The notes under the pieces are model-generated. The model was given only the letters and a program-made list of their open reading frames with translations, searched no databases and had not been told where the DNA came from. Shown here in pieces: positions 16,918-29,049 of a DNA stretch of 64,000 nt. Positions within the stretch are counted from its first letter, which is position 1. The number at the start of each line of letters is the position of its first letter. Both the position numbers and the translations under genes were made by a program. This DNA is from Vibrio sagamiensis NBRC 104589 (lineage in GTDB: Bacteria > Pseudomonadota > Gammaproteobacteria > Enterobacterales > Vibrionaceae). The stretch covers positions 162,424 to 226,423 of the forward strand of contig NZ_BJXJ01000002.1 of the NCBI RefSeq assembly GCF_007990935.1, given 5' to 3'.

Positions 16918-18642
16918 TTAAGTACGCTCCGTTTTGCTTAGCCACATTTTATCCATCCCTTCGCCTTTAATTTGCATCGGATAAACATGCTCAGTTTCAT
17001 CAACATTGATATCCACAAAAACCAGACGATCTTTCATGTCCAATGCTTGTTGTAAACCAGCCTCTAGCTGATCCGGGCTTTCAATACGAATGCCAACATG
17101 ACCATAGGCTTCAGCAATGGCAGCAAAATCAGGAACGGAGCTCATGTAAGAATTAGAGTGGCGTCCTTGGTAAATAATGTCTTGCCACTGTTTTACCATA
17201 CCTAGGAAACGGTTGTTTAAGTTAATGATCTTAACCGGTATATCGTATTGCATTGCGGTTGATAGCTCCTGAATATTCATTTGAATACTGCCATCACCGG
17301 TGACAATTACTACCTCTTCTTCAGGCAGGGCAAACTTCACCCCCATACCTGCAGGTAATCCGAATCCCATCGTGCCAAGGCCTCCGGAGTTAATCCAACG
17401 ACGTGGTTTATTGAATGGGTAATACAAAGCAGCAAACATCTGGTGCTGCCCCACATCCGATGCCACATAAGCATCGCCATTAGTTAGCTTATGAAGGGTT
17501 TCAATCACTTGTTGGGGCTTAATACGATCATCTGATGTTTCATAAGCTAAGCAATTACGTTTGCGCCACAGCTCGATCTCTTCCCACCACGCAGCGATCA
17601 TCTCATGATCATTACTGCTGCTCTGCTCGTCAAGTAAACCTACCATGGTGGCTAATACTTTCTCAGCAGACCCAACGATCGGCAGATCCACTTTGACATT
17701 CTTCGATATCGATGAGGGATCGATATCAATATGCATGACTTTTGCATTTGGGCAGTATTTTTCCAAGTTGTTGGTCGTTCGGTCATCAAAGCGCACACCA
17801 ATACCGAAAATCAAGTCAGCTTCGTGCATCGCCATATTTGCTTCATAAGTGCCGTGCATACCCAACATGCCTAAGGAGTTCTTGTGCGTACCAGGAAAAG
17901 CGCCTAACCCCATCAAAGTGCTAACGACAGGGAGATTTAACTGTTCAGAAAGAGCTTGAATGTACTCATGGGCACCAGAAATCACGGCACCACCACCAAC
18001 ATAGAGCACTGGCTTTTTCGCCTCAAGCAAAGACTTTAATGCTTTCTTGATCTGCCCTTTATGCCCTGCTGTCGTTGGCTTATAAGAGCGCATTGAGATG
18101 CTTTCGGGATAATCATAAGGAAGTTTGATTTGTGGATTCAAAATGTCTTTTGGTAGATCAATCACTACCGGTCCCGGACGACCTGTTGTAGAGATATAAA
18201 AGGCTTTTTTAATCGTTTCAGGGATATCTTGTACTTTTTTGACTAAAAAGCTGTGTTTGACGACTGGACGAGAGACACCGACAATATCGCATTCTTGAAA
18301 TGCGTCATTACCAATTAAGTTATTCGGAACGTTGCCTGAAATAACAATCATTGGAATAGAGTCCATATAAGCGGTGGCAATTCCAGTGATCGTATTGGTT
18401 GCGCCAGGACCAGAACAAACAAGAACAACCCCTGGTTGACCTGTCGCTCGAGCGTAACCATCTGCCATGTGAGTAGCCGCTTGTTCATGCCTAACAAGCA
18501 CATGCTTAATTTTATCTGCTTTAGCGTGCAGAGCATCATAAATATCTAAAACAGAGCCACCCGGATAACCAAATATTTGCTCAACGTTCTCTTCTATTAG
18601 AGATTGCACCACCATTTCTGCACCTGACAATAATGTTGTCAT
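16918..18642 (-). CDS. ilvI: Acetolactate synthase large (catalytic) subunit
   Basis: 574 residues. A thiamine-diphosphate enzyme making acetolactate or acetohydroxybutyrate, the first common step to valine, leucine and isoleucine. Motifs: the N-terminal ThDP activation segment [13 protein letters not shown] with the catalytic Glu in [19 protein letters not shown], a central FAD-binding domain, and the C-terminal ThDP/Mg motif [15 protein letters not shown]...NLNN. It is first in the operon, with ilvH directly downstream. GGAGAG lies just before the ATG. Genomic proximity to leuABCD groups the branched-chain genes. Confidence 0.97.
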   Translation of the reverse strand: MTTLLSGAEMVVQSLIEENVEQIFGYPGGSVLDIYDALHAKADKIKHVLVRHEQAATHMADGYARATGQPGVVLVCSGPGATNTITGIATAYMDSIPMIVISGNVPNNLIGNDAFQECDIVGVSRPVVKHSFLVKKVQDIPETIKKAFYISTTGRPGPVVIDLPKDILNPQIKLPYDYPESISMRSYKPTTAGHKGQIKKALKSLLEAKKPVLYVGGGAVISGAHEYIQALSEQLNLPVVSTLMGLGAFPGTHKNSLGMLGMHGTYEANMAMHEADLIFGIGVRFDDRTTNNLEKYCPNAKVMHIDIDPSSISKNVKVDLPIVGSAEKVLATMVGLLDEQSSSNDHEMIAAWWEEIELWRKRNCLAYETSDDRIKPQQVIETLHKLTNGDAYVASDVGQHQMFAALYYPFNKPRRWINSGGLGTMGFGLPAGMGVKFALPEEEVVIVTGDGSIQMNIQELSTAMQYDIPVKIINLNNRFLGMVKQWQDIIYQGRHSNSYMSSVPDFAAIAEAYGHVGIRIESPDQLEAGLQQALDMKDRLVFVDINVDETEHVYPMQIKGEGMDKMWLSKTERT

Positions 18643-19106
18643 AATTGCTCTCCTTGCCAGTCACTCAATCATATGGCCAATGATTAAGCCTGGATTTTAC
18701 ATAGTTTAGGTCTTATTTTTAGCCTAATCGAAATACTTCCACTTTTTCGGCTATGCCCTGTTCTTGTCATAACAAGAGACAGGAAACCTAACAAATGTAA
18801 CGTTTTATTATCAACAGGTCTAATTATGCATCTGATTGATTTGTAATAAGGTCCTTAGAAAACCATCAAAAACAGCATTAAAAGCCAATAATAGGTAAAC
18901 GGCTAGAGACTTTGTTATATAAGGACAAAAATAAAAGTTTAATATTTTTATATGAAGGAAATTACGAAGGAATTTACGAAGGAAAAATAATAAAAATAAA
19001 TTGATAAAAAGCCCTAATGCATAAAATGCAGTCGATGGTACTAGGGCTTTAGAGTTCACCAGTACAACGAAAATAATGATTTTTTCGAAGTAAAGATAGA
19101 AAGTTG
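18643..19106. other. Intergenic region upstream of ilvI
   Basis: 464 bp, very AT-rich from 18880 to 19010. It holds the terminator of the upstream acyl-CoA ligase gene (19008-19050) and an unexplained hairpin, CCTGT-CTTGT/ACAAG-ACAGG (18757-18783), in the ilvI upstream region. A 79-codon open frame here is rejected. Confidence 0.5.
19008..19050 (-). terminator. Terminator of the acyl-CoA ligase gene
   Basis: AAAGCCCTA (19008-19016) pairs with TAGGGCTTT (19042-19050). The minus-strand reading ends in GGGCTTTTTATC. A nested TGCAT/ATGCA stem lies inside the loop. Confidence 0.65.
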
Positions 19107-20915
19107 TTATTTCTTCTTTGCTTCGTCTTTATACATTTCTTCAATTTCGCCTTGGTACTTATCATTAATCACTTTGCGCCGCAGTTTCTGTGTTGGCGTC
19201 AATTCACCGTCATCCATAGAGAAAGCTCTTGGTAAAAGCTTGAATTTTTTTACTTGCTCAAACTTAGCCAGTTCTTTTTGCAGGTCATTAACTCGTTTCT
19301 CAATCATTTCAACGATCTGATGATTCTTGATCAACTCAACACGGTCTTTATATTTAATGTTCAACTCTTTGGCATAAGCTTCCAAAGAGTCAAAGCAAGG
19401 CACGATTAAAGCTGAAACAAATTTGCGTGTATCGGCAATGACCGCTATTTGTTCAATAAAGTGATCTTTACAAATTGCTCCTTCAACGACTTGCGGCGCA
19501 ATATATTTACCGTTTGAGGTTTTCATCAACTCTTTAATACGGTCGGTGATAAACAAATTACCGTTTTCATCAATATGACCAGCATCACCCGTTTTCAAAA
19601 AACCGTGCTCATCAAATGTCTTCTCGGTCTCTTCTGGCATTTTGTAGTAGCCACGCATTACCATAGGGCCACGAACTAAGATTTCATTATTTTCACCGAT
19701 CTTCACCTGCGCTCCCGGCATTGACATACCGATGGAGCCAGGGTCAAAACATTTATCATCCCAGCATGAAACCGTTGCCGTTGTCTCTGTCATGCCATAG
19801 CCAAGTTTGACATTCACACCTATGGCATGAAAAAAACGACCAATCGTCTCATCAAGCTTAGCACCACCACAAGGCATAAAATTAATTCGTCCACCTAATA
19901 GCGCACGTAGTTTACTCAGAACCAGCTTATCAGCTAAAGCATAAGAACGTTTTAACATCCAAGAAGCTGTACGTTTCTCCTGATGGCAGGCCGCCATTTT
20001 AGCGCCCATATTAACCGCCCAAGTAAACATCACTTTACGGTGTATCGGTGCCTTAGAAACCTTTTCATGAATCGCTGAGAATATTTTCTCATAGAAACGA
20101 GGAACGGCACTCATGACTGTTGGTTGAACTTCACTGAGCGCTTCACGAACTTTCATCGTATCTTGTAAATAGCAGTTAGTTGCCCCTTTATATAAGACAT
20201 AGAAAGTCCATGCTCGCTCAAACACATGCGAAAGCGGTAAAAAACAAAGAGACACGTCTGTTTCAGTGAGGCTCAAACGTTGATCATGGCCTTGTAACTG
20301 CGAAGAAATGTTCGCGTAATCGAGCATGACGCCTTTAGGCTGTCCTGTTGTTCCTGATGTATAAATCAGCGTTAATAAATCATCTAACTGTGCTTGGCCC
20401 AAGCGCTGCTCTAACTCAACGTTCATACTTAAGTCATCTTTTTCAGCAAAATCATGCCAAGACATAACAAAAGAATGATCGCCTAAGTCAATTTCATCAG
20501 ACATCGCAACAATTAGTTCAAGCTGAGGACATTGCTCAAAAATACTAACAGCAGCATCAAGCTGAGCTTGCTCACCGACAAACAACACTTTTATATCGGC
20601 ATTATCAATAATATAAGCAGACTGTGCGGCAGTATTAGTCGGGTAGATAGGTACAGTAACGCCACGCAATTGCAATACTGCAAAATCAGCTATAGTCCAA
20701 CGCGGCATATTGTTAGAAAAAATACCGACTTTATCTTGAACACCAATACCCTGAAAAATAAGTGCTCTTGAAAGCGCATCAATTTGCTGACCAAATTGTT
20801 CCCAAGTAATCCCTTTCCATGCTGTACCTACTTTATGCTTCAGCGCAACACGAGAACCACCTTTTACAACCTGCTCACGAATACGTTTTATGATATGAAA
20901 ATCTAACTTGGCCAT
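19107..20915 (-). CDS. Long-chain acyl-CoA synthetase (AMP-binding, FAA-type)
   Basis: 602 residues. Activates long-chain fatty acids to acyl-CoA through an acyl-adenylate. The AMP-binding signature [12 protein letters not shown] is at 185-196. Later motifs are [15 protein letters not shown] and the hinge/ribose-binding region [32 protein letters not shown]. Length and motif spacing match the ~600-residue COG1022 (FAA1-like) group rather than the ~560-residue FadD, so I do not assign fadD. It stands alone, downstream of leuO and upstream of ilvI on the same strand, with no metabolic link to them. Confidence 0.92.
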   Translation of the reverse strand: MAKLDFHIIKRIREQVVKGGSRVALKHKVGTAWKGITWEQFGQQIDALSRALIFQGIGVQDKVGIFSNNMPRWTIADFAVLQLRGVTVPIYPTNTAAQSAYIIDNADIKVLFVGEQAQLDAAVSIFEQCPQLELIVAMSDEIDLGDHSFVMSWHDFAEKDDLSMNVELEQRLGQAQLDDLLTLIYTSGTTGQPKGVMLDYANISSQLQGHDQRLSLTETDVSLCFLPLSHVFERAWTFYVLYKGATNCYLQDTMKVREALSEVQPTVMSAVPRFYEKIFSAIHEKVSKAPIHRKVMFTWAVNMGAKMAACHQEKRTASWMLKRSYALADKLVLSKLRALLGGRINFMPCGGAKLDETIGRFFHAIGVNVKLGYGMTETTATVSCWDDKCFDPGSIGMSMPGAQVKIGENNEILVRGPMVMRGYYKMPEETEKTFDEHGFLKTGDAGHIDENGNLFITDRIKELMKTSNGKYIAPQVVEGAICKDHFIEQIAVIADTRKFVSALIVPCFDSLEAYAKELNIKYKDRVELIKNHQIVEMIEKRVNDLQKELAKFEQVKKFKLLPRAFSMDDGELTPTQKLRRKVINDKYQGEIEEMYKDEAKKK

Positions 20916-21250
20916 TCTATTTCATCACCTTTAGGCTCACATATGTAAGCTTTTTGAGCGCACAAGTGTAACCTCGATACTCAAAAACGCAACTGACTAC
21001 CATCAAAGTTCAAGCGATTTATCTCAATAAGTAGGCAGTCGTACGATTTATAGTTTAGCACTCTAAAGTAAGGCAAAAAACTCACTAAATTAAATCATTG
21101 TTTTGATTGTAAAAAAATAACGCAAAAAAAACCCTGAAAAGTATTACTCTTTCAGGGTAAATTAATTGTAAATATTAGTAATAGTGACTTCACTCTGCTA
21201 AGTAATTATCTACCTAACAACACTAATTAAAGTTTGAAAGTAAAGTTTTA
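20916..21250. other. Intergenic region between leuO and the acyl-CoA ligase gene
   Basis: 335 bp with no gene. It contains the leuO terminator (21124-21159) and, to its left, the presumed promoter of the ligase gene. Confidence 0.5.
21124..21159 (-). terminator. Terminator of leuO
   Basis: ACCCTGAAA (21131-21139) pairs with TTTCAGGGT (21150-21158). Read on the minus strand it ends in a run of eight T. Confidence 0.9.
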
Positions 21251-22222
21251 TTAAAATACTGGCTTGTTACGTGCAACTACTTCACCACAAATAACCATCA
21301 ATTGATCACGCAACCAAATGTGGCCTTTATCTTTCTCACTTGACTCATGCCAGCTTAAGTAACCACTTACTTGCTTATTCTCAAATGGCAAGTCTAGAAT
21401 CTGTAATTGCTCACTGTTCACGGCGTTTTCTGCCATCCAACGCGGTGCAATAGTAACTAATTCAGATTGGCCTACTACATATAATAAGTTGCTTAGACTA
21501 GAACCTTCATAAGCAGCTAAGCAATCTAGTTCACGATAAGCTTGTTCAGAGAAACTACGTTGTCCATGTACTCTTGATAATTTAGCATGCTTTTCATTTA
21601 TTAATTGCTCTGCAGATATATCGCCTTGGATACGAGGGTGTGTCTTAGAAACAATAGCAACTAACTCATCTCTAAAGATCTCCGTGCTTGAAAAACCCTG
21701 ATCATCAAAACGAGCGTAATCAATAACAAAGTCGATTTCTTGGTAGCGCATGCGTTCAGATAGTAACCGATCAAATTCTGCATCTAAATGCAACTGAACA
21801 TTTGGTGCTTGGTCACTGATATTTTCCATAATTTTAGGAGCAAAACGCATATCACATGGGCTGCAAATCGCCAGCTTGAACAAGCGAGTTGAAGACTCTG
21901 GCTGAAAAACAGAGCTTGGTAATTCATTGCGCACTAATTGCAAAGCTTGACGAATAGGTCCGAAGAGCTGACGAGCACGCTGAGTCGGTTGGATACCTCG
22001 CCCTTGACGCATGAATAATTCATCATTGAACATAACTTTAAGGCGAGCTACAGCATTACTTACGGCTGGTTGAGACATACCTAAGTTGTGTGCAGCACGA
22101 GTAATATTCTGCTCCTGCATAACAGCATCAAATACAGTTAACAGGTTTAAGTCTACACCACGCAAAGTGCTTTCCATACGGTAGCTTGCGATTGCGCTCA
22201 TCGCATCTTTTTTATCTAACAT
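21251..22222 (-). CDS. leuO: LysR-type regulator LeuO
   Basis: 323 residues. The N-terminal winged helix (about 24-82) contains VDLNLLTVFDAVMQEQNITRAAHNLGMSQPAVSNAVARL, and a LysR effector domain follows. The sequence and the position divergent from leuABCD identify LeuO, an H-NS antagonist and pleiotropic regulator that in Vibrio takes part in stress and virulence regulation. The start at 22222 has GAGG about 11 bases upstream. Later in-frame Met codons exist but would cut into the conserved N-terminal extension. The AT-rich region upstream suits H-NS/LeuO control. Confidence 0.95.
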   Translation of the reverse strand: MLDKKDAMSAIASYRMESTLRGVDLNLLTVFDAVMQEQNITRAAHNLGMSQPAVSNAVARLKVMFNDELFMRQGRGIQPTQRARQLFGPIRQALQLVRNELPSSVFQPESSTRLFKLAICSPCDMRFAPKIMENISDQAPNVQLHLDAEFDRLLSERMRYQEIDFVIDYARFDDQGFSSTEIFRDELVAIVSKTHPRIQGDISAEQLINEKHAKLSRVHGQRSFSEQAYRELDCLAAYEGSSLSNLLYVVGQSELVTIAPRWMAENAVNSEQLQILDLPFENKQVSGYLSWHESSEKDKGHIWLRDQLMVICGEVVARNKPVF

Positions 22223-22800
22223 GGCATATGCCTCTTAATTGATCATCGTCATAATGACAAGGAAGTCGTTGTGCATAGAATCCAAACAAGTGCAAAAACT
22301 CACCTGAATCCAAATCATTTTTTTTAATAAAATTCCGAATCGCTATTACATTTACCACTCGGATACGTCAGTCAACAAACACTACTATCCACGAATACAT
22401 TAGCCTTTAGCAACTCGATTGATAATTAATCATTAAATTTTATTCTAAAAGCAAAGTTTTCTATCATTTACAATGATTTAAAAAAATATAAAAATTTCAA
22501 AAAAAAATAAATCAAAGATTTATAAACAATTTTAAGGCTTATGAGCATCAATAATTTTTTAAGTTACAATTTATTCGCCCAATTTATGGGTAAAGTTCAA
22601 TACACAAAGTATTTATGAGCATTCATAACAAATCAGATTAAAAACAGGCCAAGCATAAAACGAGATTGCATGAATAAAAATTCACAAATATTGAAATTTA
22701 AATGCGGTAAAGACCAAGAATCATTTCTCAATTTCACCTCAAAATTTTGCGATCGCCTAGAACAATAGCAATTTACTACGAATAAAATTGCCCATAAGGG
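22223..22800. other. Long AT-rich leuO-leuL intergenic region
   Basis: 578 bp with no gene. The stretch 22420-22560 is almost pure A/T with many A-tracts, a composition expected for H-NS and LeuO binding between the divergent leuO and leu operons. No small-RNA gene could be identified. Confidence 0.55.
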
Positions 22801-22830
22801 TTGACGCACTTAATAGAGTGCGGTACTAAT
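22801..22830 (+). promoter_or_regulatory. Putative promoter of the leu operon
   Basis: TTGACG (22801-22806) is followed after 18 bp by ACTAAT (22825-22830), 35 bp upstream of the leader peptide. Confidence 0.5.
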
Positions 22831-22864
22831 TTATTAACTTATTTTTGTGGAACGCTTAACATCT

Positions 22865-22927
22865 ATGTCAGCACATTTTTCTATTCTGCTTAGCCTCCTC
22901 CTTATCGTGACCAATTCGCGCGGGTAG
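22865..22927 (+). CDS. leuL: leu operon leader peptide
   Basis: A 20-residue ORF reading MSAHFSILLSLLLIVTNSRG. It contains five leucines, LL then LLL within six codons, with the stop at 22925. It lies between the promoter and a strong terminator preceding leuA. This is the arrangement of a leucine attenuator, where ribosome stalling at Leu codons prevents formation of the terminator. The start context is weak, but the Leu cluster and position are convincing. Confidence 0.85.
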   Translation: MSAHFSILLSLLLIVTNSRG

Positions 22928-22960
22928 GCTGTGGAAGAAAAATAACCACACCAATTTTCA

Positions 22961-22992
22961 AAAAAGCCCGCATGAGAATGCGGGCTTTTTTG
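22961..22992 (+). terminator. Attenuator terminator of the leu operon
   Basis: GCCCGCAT (22966-22973) and ATGCGGGC (22978-22985), with a GAGA tetraloop and six T, lie 34 bp after the leader-peptide stop and 85 bp before leuA. A GTGG/CCAC pairing upstream (about 22931-22950) could take part in the alternative fold. Confidence 0.9.
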
Positions 22993-23070
22993 ATATTTAA
23001 ACAATGGAATTAACGATTCACTGGCACATTAATGTTCTCATTAGGTGCAAAAATCATGAAGGAAACTAAC

Positions 23071-24618
23071 ATGAATGATCAAGTCATCATCTTCGACACC
23101 ACACTACGTGATGGAGAGCAAGCATTATCAGCAAGCCTAACGGTCAAAGAAAAACTGCAGATAGCTTACGCACTTGAAAGGCTTGGTGTTGATGTTATTG
23201 AAGCGGGTTTTCCTGTTTCTTCTCCGGGTGATTTCGAGTCAGTCCAAACCATCGCCAGACACATTAAAAACAGCCGAGTTTGTGCCCTTTCGCGTGCTGT
23301 TGCAAAAGACATCGACGCCGCAGCCCAAGCATTAAAAGTTGCAGATGCTTTCCGAATCCACACTTTCATCTCAACTTCAACCGTTCACGTTCAAGACAAA
23401 CTACGCCGGAGCTACAATGATGTTGTAGAGATGGGTGTGCAAGCTGTAAAACACGCACGTAACTACACCGATGATGTTGAGTTTTCTTGTGAAGATGCTG
23501 GCCGAACCCCCATCGACAACCTATGTCGCATGGTTGAAGCGGCTATCGATGCTGGCGCAAGCACCATCAATATCCCCGATACCGTAGGCTACACAGTACC
23601 AAGTGAATTTGGTGGCATTATTGAGACCCTATTCAACCGCGTACCAAACATCGACAAAGCGATCATTTCTGTTCACTGCCATGATGACTTGGGCATGTCT
23701 GTTGCCAATTCTATCGCTGCAGTGCAAGCCGGTGCTCGTCAGGTAGAAGGGACGATTAACGGTATCGGTGAGCGTGCGGGTAACTGTTCTCTTGAAGAAA
23801 TCGCGATGATCCTAAAAACACGCCAGGAATTCATGGGTGTACATACCTGCCTAAAACACGACGAAATCCATCGCACCAGCAAATTAGTTAGCCAGCTTTG
23901 TAACATGCCGATCCAGAGCAACAAAGCGATCGTCGGTGCCAACGCATTTAGCCATTCTTCAGGCATCCATCAAGACGGCATGCTAAAAAATAAAAACACT
24001 TACGAGATCATGACGCCTGAGTCGATTGGCCTTAAAAATCAAGCATTGAACCTAACCAGCCGAAGTGGTCGTGCTGCTGTGAAAAGCCACATGGACGCAA
24101 TGGGTTATAAAGAAGAAGAGTACAACCTAGATGCGTTATACGAAGACTTTTTGAAACTTGCTGACCGCAAAGGCCAAGTGTTTGATTACGATTTAGAAGC
24201 ACTAATGCACTTCTCAAATCTGCGTGAAGAAGATGATTTCTACAAGTTGAACTACCTAAGCGTGCAATCTGGCAGCGTCATGGCAACCACCAGCATCAAG
24301 ATGCAATGTGGCGATCAAGAGATGTGTGAAGCTGCTGTTGGAAATGGCCCTGTCGATGCCCTGTACCAATGTATCTATCGCGTGACAGGCTACGACATTG
24401 TTCTGGATAAGTTTGACTTAACAGCAAAAGGGGAAGGTGAAGACGGCTTAGGTCAAGCAGATATCATTGCCAACTACAAAGGCCGTAAATACCACGGAAC
24501 TGGTGTTTCTACCGATATTGTTGAAGCTTCAGGCCAAGCACTGTTGCACGTCATCAACAGTATTCATCGTGCCGATAAAATTGAAGAAATGAAACAGAAG
24601 AAATTTGCGACGGTGTAG
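23071..24618 (+). CDS. leuA: 2-isopropylmalate synthase
   Basis: First committed step of leucine synthesis: acetyl-CoA plus 2-oxoisovalerate to 2-isopropylmalate. 515 residues from the ATG at 23071, with AAGGA seven bases upstream; an upstream in-frame ATG at 23032 would add 13 non-conserved residues. The catalytic TIM barrel starts [14 protein letters not shown] (metal ligand D14), with the HCHDDLG motif later and conserved [14 protein letters not shown]. The C-terminal region (about 390-515) is the leucine-binding allosteric domain. It is the first structural gene after the attenuator and heads leuABCD. Confidence 0.97.
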   Translation: MNDQVIIFDTTLRDGEQALSASLTVKEKLQIAYALERLGVDVIEAGFPVSSPGDFESVQTIARHIKNSRVCALSRAVAKDIDAAAQALKVADAFRIHTFISTSTVHVQDKLRRSYNDVVEMGVQAVKHARNYTDDVEFSCEDAGRTPIDNLCRMVEAAIDAGASTINIPDTVGYTVPSEFGGIIETLFNRVPNIDKAIISVHCHDDLGMSVANSIAAVQAGARQVEGTINGIGERAGNCSLEEIAMILKTRQEFMGVHTCLKHDEIHRTSKLVSQLCNMPIQSNKAIVGANAFSHSSGIHQDGMLKNKNTYEIMTPESIGLKNQALNLTSRSGRAAVKSHMDAMGYKEEEYNLDALYEDFLKLADRKGQVFDYDLEALMHFSNLREEDDFYKLNYLSVQSGSVMATTSIKMQCGDQEMCEAAVGNGPVDALYQCIYRVTGYDIVLDKFDLTAKGEGEDGLGQADIIANYKGRKYHGTGVSTDIVEASGQALLHVINSIHRADKIEEMKQKKFATV

Positions 24619-24751
24619 CTCTCTAACCTTATAACGGTTTAACCGTATGGCAACGCCATTAACGCGATAATCATTGATTGTTGAGGTAGAAAGAAAGCCC
24701 TACTCCTCACTTAGTTGGTTTGGAACAGCTCAAAAATTTTAGAGAACTTAA

Positions 24752-25852
<1,101 letters not shown>

Positions 25853-25925
25853 TACAGCACGATTTGATAATAATTATTTGCTCCTGATGAGCCGTTGTCG
25901 GGAGCTATACACGAGATAGCAAACA

Positions 25926-27344
25926 ATGGGCAAAACATTATACGAAAAAGTCTACGACGCACACGTTGCCGTCGCAGCAGAAGGGGAAAACCCAATCTTG
26001 TACATCGACCGTCACTTGGTACATGAAGTGACGTCTCCGCAAGCATTTGACGGCTTGCGTGAAAAAGGTCGTAAAGTGCGCCAAGTCAGCAAAACTTTTG
26101 CCACCATGGACCATAACGTTTCCACAATCACCAAAGACATCAACGCATCCGGTGAGATGGCACGCATTCAGATGGAAACGCTATCGAAAAACTGTGAAGA
26201 GTTTGGCGTTACGCTTTACGACATCAACCATAAATACCAAGGTATTGTGCACGTTATGGGCCCAGAGCTTGGTATTACCCTGCCGGGCATGACGATTGTT
26301 TGTGGTGACTCGCACACGGCGACACACGGTGCATTCGGCTCTCTCGCTTTTGGTATCGGGACCTCTGAAGTTGAGCACGTATTAGCAACTCAAACGCTAA
26401 AACAAGCGCGCGCTAAAACGATGAAGATCGAAGTAAAAGGCAAAGTGGCTCCGGGTATTACCGCTAAAGACATTGTACTAGCGATCATCGGTGAAACCAC
26501 AGCAGCAGGTGGTACCGGTTACGTGGTTGAATTCTGCGGTGAAGCGATCACCGACCTTTCAATGGAAGGCCGCATGACCGTATGTAACATGGCGATTGAG
26601 CTCGGTGCAAAGGCCGGGTTGATTGCACCAGATGAAACCACATTCGAATACATCAAGGGCCGTAAATTCTCACCTCAAGGTACGGACTTTGATGCGGCAG
26701 TCGAATACTGGAAGACATTAAAAACGGATGAGGATGCTCAGTTTGATGCGGTCGTAACGCTAAACGCAGCAGACATTAAACCACAAGTCACTTGGGGGAC
26801 GAACCCAGGCCAAGTAATCGCGGTAGACCAGCCGATCCCAGTACCAGAAAGTTTTGCCGACCCTGTAGAAAAAGCCTCGGCAGAAAAAGCATTGGCTTAC
26901 ATGGGGCTAGAAGCAGGAAAATCACTTTCAGATTACAACGTAGACAAAGTCTTTGTTGGTTCTTGTACTAACTCACGTATCGAAGACATGCGCGCAGCAG
27001 CCGAAGTAGCCAAAGGACGTAAAGTTGCTTCTCATGTTCAAGCGCTGATCGTTCCTGGCTCTGAGCAAGTAAAAGCACAAGCGGAAGCAGAAGGTTTGGA
27101 CATTATCTTTAAAGAAGCAGGCTTTGAGTGGCGCCTACCAGGTTGCTCAATGTGTCTAGCAATGAACAACGACCGTTTAGGTCCTCATGAGCGCTGCGCA
27201 TCTACATCAAACCGTAACTTTGAAGGCCGCCAAGGTCGTGATGGTCGTACTCACTTAGTCAGTCCTGCAATGGCAGCGGCAGCGGCCATTGCAGGTCACT
27301 TTGTCGATATTCGTGAATTCACTTCTTTTAATAAACAGGACTAG
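25926..27344 (+). CDS. leuC: 3-isopropylmalate dehydratase large subunit
   Basis: 472 residues. Aconitase-family [4Fe-4S] enzyme that isomerises 2- to 3-isopropylmalate together with LeuD. Cluster ligands are C347 (GSCTNSR), C407 and C410 ([10 protein letters not shown]). The segment [12 protein letters not shown] is typical. It starts at the ATG giving [14 protein letters not shown], 73 bp after leuB and 11 bp before leuD. Confidence 0.97.
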   Translation: MGKTLYEKVYDAHVAVAAEGENPILYIDRHLVHEVTSPQAFDGLREKGRKVRQVSKTFATMDHNVSTITKDINASGEMARIQMETLSKNCEEFGVTLYDINHKYQGIVHVMGPELGITLPGMTIVCGDSHTATHGAFGSLAFGIGTSEVEHVLATQTLKQARAKTMKIEVKGKVAPGITAKDIVLAIIGETTAAGGTGYVVEFCGEAITDLSMEGRMTVCNMAIELGAKAGLIAPDETTFEYIKGRKFSPQGTDFDAAVEYWKTLKTDEDAQFDAVVTLNAADIKPQVTWGTNPGQVIAVDQPIPVPESFADPVEKASAEKALAYMGLEAGKSLSDYNVDKVFVGSCTNSRIEDMRAAAEVAKGRKVASHVQALIVPGSEQVKAQAEAEGLDIIFKEAGFEWRLPGCSMCLAMNNDRLGPHERCASTSNRNFEGRQGRDGRTHLVSPAMAAAAAIAGHFVDIREFTSFNKQD

Positions 27345-27355
27345 GGAGAATAATC

Positions 27356-27958
27356 ATGTCAGGTTTTAAACAACACACTGGTTTGGTTGTAGCTCTAGAT
27401 GCAGCCAACGTCGATACCGATGCGATTATTCCAAAGCAATTCCTACAAAAGGTTTCTCGTTTAGGTTTTGGTAAGCATCTATTCCATGATTGGCGCTTCC
27501 TAGATGACGCTGGCGAACAGCCAAACCCAGAGTTCGTGATGAATGCGCCACGCTACCAAGGCGCCTCTATCTTATTAGCGCGTGAAAACTTCGGTTGTGG
27601 CTCATCTCGTGAACACGCACCATGGGCACTAGCGGATTACGGTATCAAAGCGATGATCGCACCAAGCTTTGCCGATATTTTCTACGGCAACTCAATCAAC
27701 AACCAAATGGTGCCAGTGCGTTTGACTGAGCAAGAAGTGGATGAAATCTTCCAGTTTGTTGAAGCGAATGAAGGGGCAGAAGTCGAAGTGGATCTAGAAG
27801 CCAATGTCGTTCGTGCTAATGGCAAAGAATACGGCTTTGAAATTGACAGTTTCCGTCGCCATTGCTTACTCAACGGTTTGGATAATATCGGTCTCACTCT
27901 TCAGCACGAAGACAAGATTGCTCAATACGAAGCGAACATTCCAACCTTTTTAAGCTAA
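27356..27958 (+). CDS. leuD: 3-isopropylmalate dehydratase small subunit
   Basis: 200 residues. The swivel domain of the isopropylmalate isomerase, partner of LeuC. Motifs are [12 protein letters not shown] and [15 protein letters not shown]. It has GGGAG before the ATG, lies directly after leuC and ends the operon at a strong terminator. Confidence 0.97.
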   Translation: MSGFKQHTGLVVALDAANVDTDAIIPKQFLQKVSRLGFGKHLFHDWRFLDDAGEQPNPEFVMNAPRYQGASILLARENFGCGSSREHAPWALADYGIKAMIAPSFADIFYGNSINNQMVPVRLTEQEVDEIFQFVEANEGAEVEVDLEANVVRANGKEYGFEIDSFRRHCLLNGLDNIGLTLQHEDKIAQYEANIPTFLS

Positions 27959-27998
27959 AAAAACAGCTTAAGCTAATTCAAATAACAGCTGAAATAGT

Positions 27999-28025
27999 AA
28001 AAGGTTGGCACTCACCAACCTTTTA
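27999..28025 (+). terminator. Terminator of leuABCD
   Basis: AAAAGGTTGG and CCAACCTTTT form a 10-bp stem with a CACTCA loop, about 40 bp after the leuD stop. Confidence 0.9.
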
Positions 28026-28120
28026 TACCCAACTCTCTCGACGATGCTTTACAAATTGGCACAAACTTTCAAAATAAACAGTTCAATACGCCCAGCACAA
28101 ACTCATCTACAGGAGAGTCA

Positions 28121-28903
28121 ATGAAACGCCTACTATTACTCTTGTGCACGTTCATTTCATTTTCCCTATTTGCAGCACCAAAAGCAGAGCTTTGGCCTTA
28201 TTGGCAACAATCTAATGAACAAAACAACGCTGAGATTTCACATAAGATATGGCAACAATTACTTGATCGTTATTTGATTCAGCAAGACGAGAATACGCTA
28301 TTTCAATATAAAAACGTCTCTGCAGACGACAAAGTTCAGTTAAAAAAATATATTCAACACTTAGCAAACTTGGATCCTTTGCAATACCGTCAAGCTGAAC
28401 AATATGCCTACTGGGTTAATATCTACAATGCGATTACGGTAGATCTGATCTTGGATAACTATCCGCTAAAGTCGATCACCAAACTGGGTGGGTTATTTAC
28501 TTTCGGGCCCTGGGAAGAAAAGATCATCAAAATAAACAATAAGGATCTGACACTCAACGATATTGAGCATCGAATCTTGCGGCCAATTTGGCAAGATCCA
28601 AGGACACACTATGCTGTGAACTGCGCCAGCTTAGGCTGTCCCAATTTACAAATTCAAGCATTTACCGCCGACAACACTCAAGCCATACTCGAAAGTGCCG
28701 CTAAAACATTTATCAACAGCAGCAAAGGCGTATCAATCCAAGGAAACACGGCACAGCTGTCTTCTATCTATGATTGGTTTGCAGCGGACTTTGGTGGAGA
28801 GAAACAAATCTTCAACCACATCGTGAAGTACGCACCGCAATACAAAAACTTCTCAGGTAAGGTGAAATACGGATACGATTGGAACCTGAATCAAGCCGAC
28901 TAG
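28121..28903 (+). CDS. DUF547 domain protein, exported
   Basis: 260 residues with a signal peptide (MKRLLLLLCTFISFSLFA, cleavage after AAP or similar), so periplasmic. The body is a DUF547 domain: YWVNIYNAITVDLIL, HYAVNCASLGCPNL and the late YDWFAADFGGE. This family resembles papain/transglutaminase-like folds, but its function is not established. It has AGGAGAG before the ATG. It is convergent with djlA and monocistronic. Confidence 0.88.
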   Translation: MKRLLLLLCTFISFSLFAAPKAELWPYWQQSNEQNNAEISHKIWQQLLDRYLIQQDENTLFQYKNVSADDKVQLKKYIQHLANLDPLQYRQAEQYAYWVNIYNAITVDLILDNYPLKSITKLGGLFTFGPWEEKIIKINNKDLTLNDIEHRILRPIWQDPRTHYAVNCASLGCPNLQIQAFTADNTQAILESAAKTFINSSKGVSIQGNTAQLSSIYDWFAADFGGEKQIFNHIVKYAPQYKNFSGKVKYGYDWNLNQAD

Positions 28904-28997
28904 AGCGCTTAAAAATAGGTCAAAGAGCTTTTGGATCTCCATAACCCAAAAGCAACTCACCAAAAGAAACCAGCGAACCAAATATCCATTAAGGAAC

Positions 28998-29026
28998 AAA
29001 AAAGGGGTACTGAGTACCCTTTTTGC
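28998..29026. terminator. Bidirectional terminator, DUF547 gene/djlA
   Basis: GGGTAC and GTACCC with a 3-base loop, flanked by A-rich and T-rich arms on both sides. Confidence 0.85.
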
Positions 29027-29049
29027 GTGAAACGTGAAGAACCAAGCGC

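Noticed and set aside
18820..19059. 79-codon ORF as an ilvI leader peptide
   Set aside because: Phe/Leu-rich translation of AT-rich intergenic DNA that begins inside the upstream gene's terminator; no Ile/Val/Leu codon cluster placed before an attenuator.
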